From Pseudomonadota bacterium (GTDB lineage Bacteria; Myxococcota_A; Polyangia; Haliangiales; Haliangiaceae): 28,035 nucleotides of DNA. The DNA lies in NCBI GenBank assembly GCA_023386455.1, contig JAEWJO010000231.1:1-28035 (forward strand), given 5' to 3'. Position numbers and translations under genes: made by a program. The notes under the pieces were generated by a model. It ran no database searches. It saw nothing but the letters and a program-made list of their open reading frames with translations, and was not told where the DNA came from. Below are positions 7,411 through 16,019 of the stretch, one piece after another; positions within the stretch are counted from its first letter, which is position 1, and each line of letters starts with the position of its first letter.

Positions 7411-10259
7411 AGACGACTCCCGGCGATCTCGAGAGCGCGAACGACGCCGACTTCGAGGTCGAACATCCGCACGTCGACGACGGCGCGCCAGTGATCGAGC
7501 CGCAGCGCGAGCGCGGTCAGCGCGTCGGTCGCCGCGTGCGCGAGAGGGTCCCCGACCTCCCGGTCGAGGTCCGGAGCGGAACGATAGAGCGCGTGATAGA
7601 TCGCGTCCTCCGCGAGCTCGAGCCGCGGCACGTCGTTGCGGAAGAAGCTCTCGACGTAACCGCCCTCGAGGTAGCCGCGCAGGTACGCGCGCGCGCGATC
7701 GAACACCCGCGACATCGCGAGCCCGATCCGGTCGGCGGCGACGCGCTCGAGATCGCCGACGACATCGAACCCGAGCGCGGCTTCCATCGAGCGCGCGGCC
7801 TGCTCGGCGGTCCGGCTGCGTGCCGTCAGCTCGGTCGCGACGCGGCGGCGGCCGGTCTCGATCGCGGTCTCGAACCCCGACGCGAGGAGCGCGATCAGGT
7901 AGTCGCGGTCGGCCGCGGTCGCGCTGTGCGACGAGAACGGGAGGCGGCGCGGCCGCACGAGATCGAGGACCTCGCGCGACGCCCGCCGGTACAGCATCGC
8001 CATCTGCTCCGACAGCGCCTTGCGCTCGCCGACGACGCCCTCGCCTGCGAACTGGCGTGCGCTCGCCGCGAGCTCGTCGCGAGCCGCCTTCGCGGCATCG
8101 GCCGCCTCGACCGCACGGTGCCTGCCCTTCGCGAGCACGGCCTGCGCCTCGGCGACGACGCCGCGCAGCGTCCGGGCGCACGCATCGCGCTTGAGCTGGC
8201 GCGCCTGCTGAAAGAAGCGCTCCTCGAGCGCCGTCGACAGCGCGGCCCAGTTGCCGTCGTCGCCGGTCGCCGTGCGCTCGTGCTCGAGCGCGTTACGCGC
8301 CGACACCGGTACGATCGTCTCGACGAGCTCGCCGAGCGTGCCGCCGATGAACTCGACGACCTCGGTCACCTCCGACGCGCTGAGCTGGTCTGCCTTGTTC
8401 AGGACGCCGAGCACGCGCTTGCCCTCGTCGCGGATCGACTGCAGCGCTTTCTTCTCGCTCGCCTTGCCGCCCTGCGATGCGGTGAACACCCAGACGACCG
8501 CGTCCGCCCTGCCGATGAACCCGCGCGCGGTCGCCTCGTGCTCCGGCTGGATCGAGTTGAGGCCCGGCGTGTCGACGATGTTGATCTTCTCGAGCTGCGG
8601 CAGCGGCACGAGGATCTCGACGCGGTCGATGCCGCGCGCGTCGTCGGGGGTGAGCGCGCGCAGGTGCGCCATCAGCGCGTCCCAGCCGAGCTCGATCGTC
8701 GTGCCGTCGGGACGGACGATGCGGCCGCCGCGTTCGCGTCCGTAGCGGACGACGTTGATCGTCGCGGTCGTCGGCGTGATTCCGGTGGGCGCGACGTCGG
8801 CGCCGATGAACGCGTTGACGAACGACGACTTTCCGCTCGAGAACTCACCCATCACCGTCACGAGCAGCGGCTGGTCGAGGTTCGCCGCCGCACGCGCGGT
8901 CTCGCCGACGAAGTGACCGAGCTCGCGCCGCGACTCGACGACCTTCTCGAGGAATGCGGCGGTCTCGCCGATCTCCGTCGACGCGGGCGCTGGCAGCTCG
9001 GCAGCACGCGCCTGCGCGAGGATCTCTCGCGCGGTCCCGTCGTGCGGCGTCGTGCGCAGGGCCGCGAGCGCGCACCTCGCAGCCGCGGACGGATCGGTCG
9101 GCAGCGACAGCCCGGCGAGCAGGACATGCGCATCGACGTCGTCGCGTGCCGCGGCGAGCTCGAGCAGCGCGCGGGCGGCATCCGGCTGCGACGCGACCAT
9201 CGCGAGCCCGCGGGCGACGATCGCGCGGACGTCGGTCGGATCCTTGCCGAGCAGGTCGCTGGCCCACTGCGCCGCGCGGGTCGTGTCGCGTGCGGCGATC
9301 GCGGTGTCGACGGCCGCGCGCAATAGCTCGACGCCCGGATCACCGCCGAGGGAGAGCGCGCGGTCGTAGCTGGCGAGCGCCGCGTCGAGGTTGCCGATCG
9401 TGCGGTGCGCCGCGGCGACCTTCGCGTGGAGCTCGGCTCGCCGGGGCTCGAGCTGGAGCGCCTCGAGGTAGAACCCGTGGGCGCGCATCGCGTCGCGCTC
9501 GGCCAGTGCCGCATCGCCCTGGGCGACGACGATCTCGGTCCGGAGCTGCTGGCCGAACACGGTGGCGTCGGTCTCTGCAAGTGAACGAGCCTTGGCGAGC
9601 TGGTCACCGGCGATCGCGGGGGAGCCGTCGACGAGGGCGAGGCGCCCGAGGCCGTACAGCGCCAGTGCCGGAGGGTGCTCGCCGAGGGCGGCCCGCTCGA
9701 GGTGCCGCAGCGCCTCGTCGTGGGGACCTCCGTCGGCGACGAGCGCTTCGCCGAGCGCCGCCCGGGCCTCGACATCCTCGCCGTCCTCGACGACTGCCTT
9801 GCGGAGCTCGCGGATCGCCTTGTCGAGATCGCCGCGCCTGCGCCACGCGATGCCGAGCCCTCGATAGGCGTCGGCGAGGATGCCGCGGTCGCCGCCGGCC
9901 TCGGCGACGGCGCGTGCCAGCGGCGTGATCGCGGTCTCGTACAGACCCTGGGCAACGAGGGCGAGCCCGTTGCCGAGGAGCGCGGATGGGTCGCCGCCCC
10001 GGAGCTTCAGCGCGCGCTCGAACGCATCGTGGGCCTTCGCCGGCTCGTGGTTCGCCAGGCGGGCCTCGCCGAGGACGATCAGAGCCTGGCCGTGATCGGG
10101 TTTCACGGACAGCAGGGCTTCGAGGGACGCGATCGCGGCGGCGATGTCACCCTGGGCGAGCAGCTGTCGAGCCTGGTGCAGCTGGTCGCGGTACTCGTCG
10201 AGGACGAGCTCGCTGGCCAGATCGCCCAGGCGTCGTTCCAGCCGTGACCAAAGCGACAT
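7407..10259 (-). CDS. TPR-containing dynamin-like GTPase
   Basis: 950 residues in two halves. Residues 1-430 are a long series of TPR-like helix pairs (about eight or more). Residues 465-665 are a GTPase domain with G1 GEFSSGKSS (471-479), G2 threonines in TPTT (495-498), G3 DTPG (563-566), G4 NKAD (621-624) and G5 SAR (653-655). The remaining 290 residues are mainly helical, with weak hydrophobic stretches near the end. This is a bacterial dynamin-like protein: such GTPases bind and reshape membranes or act with a partner GTPase. The switch segment PTGITPTTATIN is nearly shared with the GTPase at 11931-13718. It heads a unit with rnhB (ATGA overlap) and is divergent from the lipoprotein pair. 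The fusion of TPRs to a dynamin domain suggests a scaffolded complex. Confidence 0.88.
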   Translation of the reverse strand: MSLWSRLERRLGDLASELVLDEYRDQLHQARQLLAQGDIAAAIASLEALLSVKPDHGQALIVLGEARLANHEPAKAHDAFERALKLRGGDPSALLGNGLALVAQGLYETAITPLARAVAEAGGDRGILADAYRGLGIAWRRRGDLDKAIRELRKAVVEDGEDVEARAALGEALVADGGPHDEALRHLERAALGEHPPALALYGLGRLALVDGSPAIAGDQLAKARSLAETDATVFGQQLRTEIVVAQGDAALAERDAMRAHGFYLEALQLEPRRAELHAKVAAAHRTIGNLDAALASYDRALSLGGDPGVELLRAAVDTAIAARDTTRAAQWASDLLGKDPTDVRAIVARGLAMVASQPDAARALLELAAARDDVDAHVLLAGLSLPTDPSAAARCALAALRTTPHDGTAREILAQARAAELPAPASTEIGETAAFLEKVVESRRELGHFVGETARAAANLDQPLLVTVMGEFSSGKSSFVNAFIGADVAPTGITPTTATINVVRYGRERGGRIVRPDGTTIELGWDALMAHLRALTPDDARGIDRVEILVPLPQLEKINIVDTPGLNSIQPEHEATARGFIGRADAVVWVFTASQGGKASEKKALQSIRDEGKRVLGVLNKADQLSASEVTEVVEFIGGTLGELVETIVPVSARNALEHERTATGDDGNWAALSTALEERFFQQARQLKRDACARTLRGVVAEAQAVLAKGRHRAVEAADAAKAARDELAASARQFAGEGVVGERKALSEQMAMLYRRASREVLDLVRPRRLPFSSHSATAADRDYLIALLASGFETAIETGRRRVATELTARSRTAEQAARSMEAALGFDVVGDLERVAADRIGLAMSRVFDRARAYLRGYLEGGYVESFFRNDVPRLELAEDAIYHALYRSAPDLDREVGDPLAHAATDALTALALRLDHWRAVVDVRMFDLEVGVVRALEIAGSRL

Positions 10260-10265
10260 GTCGGC

Positions 10266-10271
10266 AGCCTA
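10266..10271 (-). promoter_or_regulatory. -10 element for the TPR-dynamin gene
   Basis: On the minus strand TAGGCT ends six bases before the ATG at 10259, which would put +1 on or next to the start codon. No good -35 is visible. It fits the spacing seen at other unit heads in this window. Confidence 0.35.
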
Positions 10272-10299
10272 CCATTCGATTTAGGGGGGCGTTTGGCCG

Positions 10300-10305
10300 T
10301 ATGAT
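10300..10305 (+). promoter_or_regulatory. -10 element for the first Cys-rich lipoprotein gene
   Basis: TATGAT ends exactly six bases before the ATG at 10312. The same hexamer and spacing recur before the paralogue at 11160. The -35 is weak (TCGATT at 10276-10281, 18 bp upstream). No Shine-Dalgarno sequence fits, so the message is probably leaderless. Confidence 0.5.
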
Positions 10306-10311
10306 GAACGG

Positions 10312-11088
10312 ATGCGAAGCTGGGTGCTGGCACTCGCTCTGGTCGGGTGCGGTGATGTCAACAAGGTTCCTGATGCTGGAGTGCCCGATGCATTCCAACC
10401 TGACAGTACGGCGACGCCGATGTGCGAGGCGGGCGAGACCGTGTGCAACGGCGCGACGTGCGCTGACACGATGACCGACGAGCTCAATTGCGGTGCGTGC
10501 AACGCGCAGTGCGCACCGACGCAGGCTTGCAAGGCCGGTACGTGCACGCCGATCACGAGCTGTGCCGACGTGCGCGAGATCAGCGAGACGGATGGCATCT
10601 ACACGACGCCAACCAACGTCACGTTCTATTGCGACTTCGCGAACAACGTCCAGTACTCCGCGTTCGGACTTGGCGCGCACAACGCGACATATACCGACTA
10701 CCAGCTGATCAGCTCGGCTGACTTGAACCAGCCAGGCTTCCAGGGTGCGTTCGTCGCGCTGTGGAACCGGCAGGGCGGCCTCTTGAACCTCGCGCCGGGT
10801 CTGTCGCCCGGAAACTGCTGCCTGAAGTCGTCCGACGCGGGCGCGGGCCAGATGCTGGTGTTCAACAACAACCAGTACATCTACCCGGCCCAGGCGGCGA
10901 CGAACATCTCGGTCTGCGGTGGCCCGTACAACGACACGAGATACCGCATCTTCCTTAACGTCTCCGGCGAGTACCCGCCGATTCCGCTCTCGATGAGCTT
11001 CTTCGCGACGCACACGGCGTCGGTCGCTGCGTTCTGTTCTGACGGGGCGAACCCGGGCATCTTCGCTCGCAAGGTGCCGATCAATTGA
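10312..11088 (+). CDS. Cys-rich lipoprotein, paralogue 1
   Basis: 258 residues. MRSWVLALALVGC is a very short lipoprotein signal (lipobox LVGC), followed by a D/P/A spacer. Residues about 38-80 form a Cys-rich module (C-x6-C-x4-C-x9-NCGAC-x3-C-x5-AC-x4-C), common in myxobacterial surface proteins. The rest starts CADVREISETDGIYTTP...FYCDF and resembles the start of GON or fibrinogen-like domains (Cys, DG-x-Y, YCDF). That domain link is from pattern memory only. More cysteines occur near NCCLKSS, SVCGG and FCSDG, which suits an extracytoplasmic disulphide-bonded protein. The next gene is a paralogue with the same plan. Ligand and role unknown. It is divergent from the TPR-dynamin gene. Confidence 0.8.
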   Translation: MRSWVLALALVGCGDVNKVPDAGVPDAFQPDSTATPMCEAGETVCNGATCADTMTDELNCGACNAQCAPTQACKAGTCTPITSCADVREISETDGIYTTPTNVTFYCDFANNVQYSAFGLGAHNATYTDYQLISSADLNQPGFQGAFVALWNRQGGLLNLAPGLSPGNCCLKSSDAGAGQMLVFNNNQYIYPAQAATNISVCGGPYNDTRYRIFLNVSGEYPPIPLSMSFFATHTASVAAFCSDGANPGIFARKVPIN

Positions 11089-11122
11089 TGTCACGGCGCT
11101 CGTCAGACTCGCTGGTGTGAGT

Positions 11123-11153
11123 TTGCAAGCGTCGTGCGATCTGGGCGTATGAT
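11123..11153 (+). promoter_or_regulatory. promoter of the second Cys-rich lipoprotein gene
   Basis: TTGCAA (11123-11128) and TATGAT (11148-11153) are 19 bp apart. TATGAT ends six bases before the ATG at 11160, exactly as before paralogue 1. The gene therefore probably has its own promoter despite lying only 71 bases after its paralogue. Confidence 0.5.
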
Positions 11154-11159
11154 CGCGAC

Positions 11160-11921
11160 ATGAGGTTGCTCGCGCTCTTCGCGGCGGCGTCGCTCGCCGC
11201 GTGCGGAGACTCATCCGCCACTCCAGATGCCGCCCCAGATGCGCTGGTCTGCACTGCGGCCGAGATGGTCTGTGGCGACACGTGTGTGAACCCGCTGACC
11301 GACGAGCAAAACTGCGGCGGCTGCGGGACGGCATGCTCGTCGGTCGAGGCCTGCGTCTCGGGCACGTGCATGGCCAAGAACATCCACTGCCAGCGCGTGC
11401 GCGAGGCCGATGCCGACGCCCCCGACGGGACGTACATCAACCCGGCGACGAACGACGCGTTCTACTGCGACTTCGCGAACCAGGTGACGTACGACGAGCT
11501 CGCGATCTCGCAATACAACAGCACGCCGGCGGACTACACGCTGTTGACCGGTACCGCGCTCGCCGCCGACACGACGCTCCAGAAGATGTTCATCGGCCTG
11601 TTCAACGCGGGCGGTGGCGTGCGCTCGCTCGCGACGTTCAGCTTCCAGAACTGTTGCATCCTTGTCGCGCCGAACACCACGCTGCTGTTCGACGCCAAGC
11701 CCCTGACCCCGGTCCAGAACGGCTCGTTCGCATGCGGTGCCGTCGGCGCCGACCGCGTCTACACGTTCTCGCTCGACTTCAACGCGCAGACGATGAACGT
11801 CGAGCCGCCGCTACCGGACAACTACTTCGCGTCGCACCCGATCTCGCAGGCCATGTCGTGCCCCGAGGGTGCAGATCCCAATCCCGGCATCTTCTACAAG
11901 ATGCACGCCGGCCTGCTCTGA
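11160..11921 (+). CDS. Cys-rich lipoprotein, paralogue 2
   Basis: 253 residues, with the same plan as the previous gene: MRLLALFAAASLAAC (lipobox LAAC), a D/A/P spacer, a Cys-rich module (CTAAEMVCGDTCVNPLTDEQ then NCGGC), and a C-terminal domain starting CQRVREADADAPDGTYINP with FYCDFANQVTYDE. Aligned landmarks with paralogue 1 include DG-x-Y-x-x-P, FYCDFAN-x-V-x-Y, a central NCC and a PGIF near the C-terminus, so this is an old tandem duplication and not a recent copy. It is probably exported and lipid-anchored. Its stop lies nine bases from the stop of the convergent GTPase gene, inside a 14-bp direct repeat. No enzyme motif is seen. Confidence 0.8.
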   Translation: MRLLALFAAASLAACGDSSATPDAAPDALVCTAAEMVCGDTCVNPLTDEQNCGGCGTACSSVEACVSGTCMAKNIHCQRVREADADAPDGTYINPATNDAFYCDFANQVTYDELAISQYNSTPADYTLLTGTALAADTTLQKMFIGLFNAGGGVRSLATFSFQNCCILVAPNTTLLFDAKPLTPVQNGSFACGAVGADRVYTFSLDFNAQTMNVEPPLPDNYFASHPISQAMSCPEGADPNPGIFYKMHAGLL

Positions 11922-11930
11922 CCGGCCTGC

Positions 11931-11935
<5 letters not shown>
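11908..11935. repeat. 14-bp tandem direct repeat at a convergent gene junction
   Basis: CCGGCCTGCTC occurs at 11908-11918 and again at 11922-11932. The first copy runs into the lipoprotein stop and the second holds the stop of the convergent GTPase gene. It looks like a slippage duplication. Confidence 0.7.
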
Positions 11936-13718
<1,783 letters not shown>

Positions 13719-13727
13719 GGCCTCTCC

Positions 13728-14615
13728 CTAGAACACGCTGATGAGCTCGGAAACCTGCTTGTCGACATCGGCGAGCGAAGGCTTGCCCGTCGGGTCCTCG
13801 CCGCTGAGATGCGCGTAGAGCGCCGAGCCGGCGAACAGGCGCAGCGCCTGGACTCTCTTGGGCACGTACGGATGCGACCGGAACAGCTCCGCGTAGCGGC
13901 CGATGCCCTTCTTCACGTCGGGCAACGCGCGAAGGTACTCCTCGGCGTTGAACGCGGAGCCCTTGTCGAGGCCGAGCTCGAGCCGCACGATCGAGTGCAG
14001 CGTCTTGTCGAGGTCGCGGACCGCGAGCAGCGCAGCGCGATCGCACGTGATGTCGGCTCGGCGCGACCACGCCTGCAGCGTCATGATCGCGGGCTGGATG
14101 ACCCAGCGGACGAAGAACGCCGCTGACGTGTTCAGGTAGTGCAGCGCGGTCGTGTAGAGGATGTGGCCGTTCTGGACGTGCGCGAGCTCGTGCGCGATCG
14201 CGGCGACGAGCTCGGTGTCATCGAGCTTCTCGGCGAGCTCGAGGTTGACGATCAGGTGCGGCGCATCCTCGGTGCCGAGCACCTTCACCTTGAGCGAGCT
14301 CGACGGTGCCGCGAAGATCACGGGGACGCGGACGCGCAGCGCATTCCCGGCAACCTTCGCCGCCTCGAACACGCGCGGATACTGCTGGTCGGTGACCTTC
14401 ACGGCCGTGCCCAGCAGCTCGGTGCGCGCGACGTCACGCCATAGCCGCGTCGTCGCCTCGAGAGCCATCGTCACCGGCCGGGCCGCGTTCAGCGTGCGGC
14501 GGAACCTCCGCTCGGCCGTGAACGCGTAGGCCGCGCCCTCCCGAGCCTGCTGCTCCATCGCGCCGCGCCTGGCGGCGATCCATCGCGCGAAGTCGAACTC
14601 GACGCCTACCGACAT
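13728..14615 (-). CDS. M48-family zinc metallopeptidase
   Basis: 295 residues with the zinc motif HELAH (H142, E143, H146) in ELVAAIAHELAHVQNGH. The third ligand position, four residues before the D of CDRAALL, is Asp188 where the family has Glu. A moderately hydrophobic stretch (about 160-182) may contact the membrane. There is no signal peptide. Family members are membrane-linked proteases of protein quality control (HtpX, BepA, Oma1 types). I cannot assign a subgroup. The start is the ATG at 14615: the frame is open further upstream, but a TG-extended -10 ends six bases before this ATG and the upstream part is a shadow of the flippase-like gene. It lies between the flippase-like and GTPase genes. 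Confidence 0.85.
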   Translation of the reverse strand: MSVGVEFDFARWIAARRGAMEQQAREGAAYAFTAERRFRRTLNAARPVTMALEATTRLWRDVARTELLGTAVKVTDQQYPRVFEAAKVAGNALRVRVPVIFAAPSSSLKVKVLGTEDAPHLIVNLELAEKLDDTELVAAIAHELAHVQNGHILYTTALHYLNTSAAFFVRWVIQPAIMTLQAWSRRADITCDRAALLAVRDLDKTLHSIVRLELGLDKGSAFNAEEYLRALPDVKKGIGRYAELFRSHPYVPKRVQALRLFAGSALYAHLSGEDPTGKPSLADVDKQVSELISVF

Positions 14616-14621
14616 GCTCGG

Positions 14622-14630
14622 GTTATAGCA
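14622..14630 (-). promoter_or_regulatory. extended -10 promoter for the M48 gene
   Basis: On the minus strand TGCTATAAC is an extended -10 (TGn plus TATAAC) ending six bases before the ATG at 14615. It is squeezed into the 16 bases between the flippase-like stop and the M48 start. It would allow M48 and the GTPase to be transcribed without the upstream gene. Confidence 0.5.
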
Positions 14631-14631
14631 C

Positions 14632-15600
14632 TCAGGTTTCGGAACGGCCCTGGATCCGGGCGATGCGTCTGCGCGCGAGCGCGAGAAAGATGACGCCGAG
14701 CAGGACGGCAAACCACAGCGTCGCGAGCCGCGTGAGGAGTGTCGCCGCGACCGCGGTCGATGGGGCGAGCTTGCTCGCGCCACGGACGAGCGCCAGCGTC
14801 ATGGCGCCCTCGGTGACACCTAGTCCACCGGGCAGGAACGACAGCGCGCCGGCGATCGTCGTGCCCGCATAGATGACGGTCGCGAGCCCGAGGTGGACAT
14901 GAGCATCGGGGAAGGCGTTGCAGATCAGGGCGAAGCCGATGCACTCGCAGCCCCACGCCGGGACCGCGATCAGCGTCGCGACCAGCAGCGGCCCGGGCCG
15001 GCACAGCGCCGACAGACCTACGAGCGTCTCGTGCAGGGGCGCGCGCAGCCGCCGCAGCCGAGCGGGGCTCGTCGCGAGATCGATCAGCCATCTCGTCGGG
15101 CGCTGCCACGCGAGCATGACGAGCCCGACCGCGATCAGCGCGCCCGCCGCGACGACGAGCGACGGGTCGACGCCGTACACGGCGACGCCGATGACCGCGA
15201 GCACGAGCAGCGCGATCAGATCGCTGACGCGCTCGGCGACGACGATCGGCGCCGTCTTCGGGGCGGGCACCGCATGCATCTCACGCAGCAGGTAGCTCTT
15301 CACGAGCTCGCCGAGCTTGGCGGGAGTGATCGAGAGCGAGAGCCCGGCCATGAACACGATCGCGCTCGAGCTCGCGGGCACGCGGACGTCCTGCCGGCGC
15401 AGATAAATCTGCCACCGGAAGAACCGCAGCGCGTAGTTCGTGAGCGCCAGCGCACAGGCCGCGGCGAAGGCCGGCCACGCGAAGCCGCCGAGGCGGTCGC
15501 CGATCCCACGCAGGTCGCCGACCATCGAGAATGCCGCGACGCCGATGACGGCGGCGATCACCAGCCAGAGCCAGCGGCGTGCCACGACGCTTCGTACCAC
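14632..15600 (-). CDS. flippase-like integral membrane protein (LPG_synthase_TM / UPF0104 family)
   Basis: 322 residues with about seven or eight hydrophobic segments. Family landmarks are SLSITPAKLGELVKSYLL (about 100-117), ERVSDLIALL (about 138-147) and FLPGGLGVTEGAM (about 262-274). They match the membrane part of lysylphosphatidylglycerol synthase, the YbhN-like family, whose members flip or move lipids. No C-terminal aminoacyl-transferase domain is present, so it is not a full MprF. I give the GTG at 15600. A second GTG at 15585 (MARRWLWLV...) has a TACGAA five bases upstream and may be the real start. It heads a unit with M48 and the dynamin-like GTPase and is divergent from the receiver gene. 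Confidence 0.85.
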   Translation of the reverse strand: MVRSVVARRWLWLVIAAVIGVAAFSMVGDLRGIGDRLGGFAWPAFAAACALALTNYALRFFRWQIYLRRQDVRVPASSSAIVFMAGLSLSITPAKLGELVKSYLLREMHAVPAPKTAPIVVAERVSDLIALLVLAVIGVAVYGVDPSLVVAAGALIAVGLVMLAWQRPTRWLIDLATSPARLRRLRAPLHETLVGLSALCRPGPLLVATLIAVPAWGCECIGFALICNAFPDAHVHLGLATVIYAGTTIAGALSFLPGGLGVTEGAMTLALVRGASKLAPSTAVAATLLTRLATLWFAVLLGVIFLALARRRIARIQGRSET

Positions 15601-15603
15601 GCC

Positions 15604-15633
15604 TTGACGGTGCCGCGCCGTGCACCGTAGCCT
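15604..15633 (+). promoter_or_regulatory. promoter of the stand-alone receiver gene
   Basis: TTGACG (15604-15609) and TAGCCT (15628-15633) are 18 bp apart, and the latter ends six bases before the ATG at 15640. The -35 matches five of six consensus bases. The message is probably leaderless. Confidence 0.55.
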
Positions 15634-15639
15634 GGCTTC

Positions 15640-16011
15640 ATGAGCAAGTCGGCGAGCATTCTGGTGGTGGACGATGACCCCGAGATCGTGGCGATGCTCA
15701 ACACCCGGCTCACGAAGCGCGGGTACAAGGTCTCGACCGCCAGCGACGGCGCCAAGGCGCTCGAGCTCGCGAAGCGCGAGCGGCCCGACGTCGTGCTGCT
15801 CGACGTGATGATGCCCGGCAAGTCAGGCTGGGAGGTCGCGCGCGCGCTCAAGCAGGACCCGGTGACCCAGACCTGCAAGATCGTCATGGTCTCGGCGATC
15901 GGCGAGAAGACGAACGAGATCACCGCGCCGATCTATGGAGCGGACGCGCACGTCGACAAGCCGTTCGAGTTCGAGGCGCTCGAGAAGGTGATCGCGGGGC
16001 TCCTGGCCTAG
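15640..16011 (+). CDS. stand-alone response-regulator receiver protein
   Basis: 123 residues made only of a CheY-like receiver domain: the acidic pocket D11-D12 in VVDDD, the phospho-acceptor D55 in LLDVMMPG, the switch Ser/Thr position S85 in MVSAIG, and K107 in HVDKPFE. There is no output domain, so it must act by binding a partner after phosphorylation by a histidine kinase not in this window. Neighbours are the divergent flippase-like gene and the convergent FHA scaffold, eight bases away stop to stop. Neither identifies the partner. The start is the ATG at 15640, supported by the promoter just before it. Confidence 0.93.
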   Translation: MSKSASILVVDDDPEIVAMLNTRLTKRGYKVSTASDGAKALELAKRERPDVVLLDVMMPGKSGWEVARALKQDPVTQTCKIVMVSAIGEKTNEITAPIYGADAHVDKPFEFEALEKVIAGLLA

Positions 16012-16019
16012 CGCTCGCC

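Noticed and set aside
7491..9326. Long plus-strand open frame (611 codons) opposite the TPR-dynamin gene
   Set aside because: Its product is an Arg/Asp/Glu-rich low-complexity string with no motif, while the minus strand has intact TPR and GTPase motifs. High GC gives long antisense frames.
15585..15600. GTG 15585 as the firm start of the flippase-like gene
   Set aside because: TACGAA-5-GTG fits the leaderless pattern, but no -35 is visible and both starts give a plausible membrane protein, so the longer form is kept with a note.
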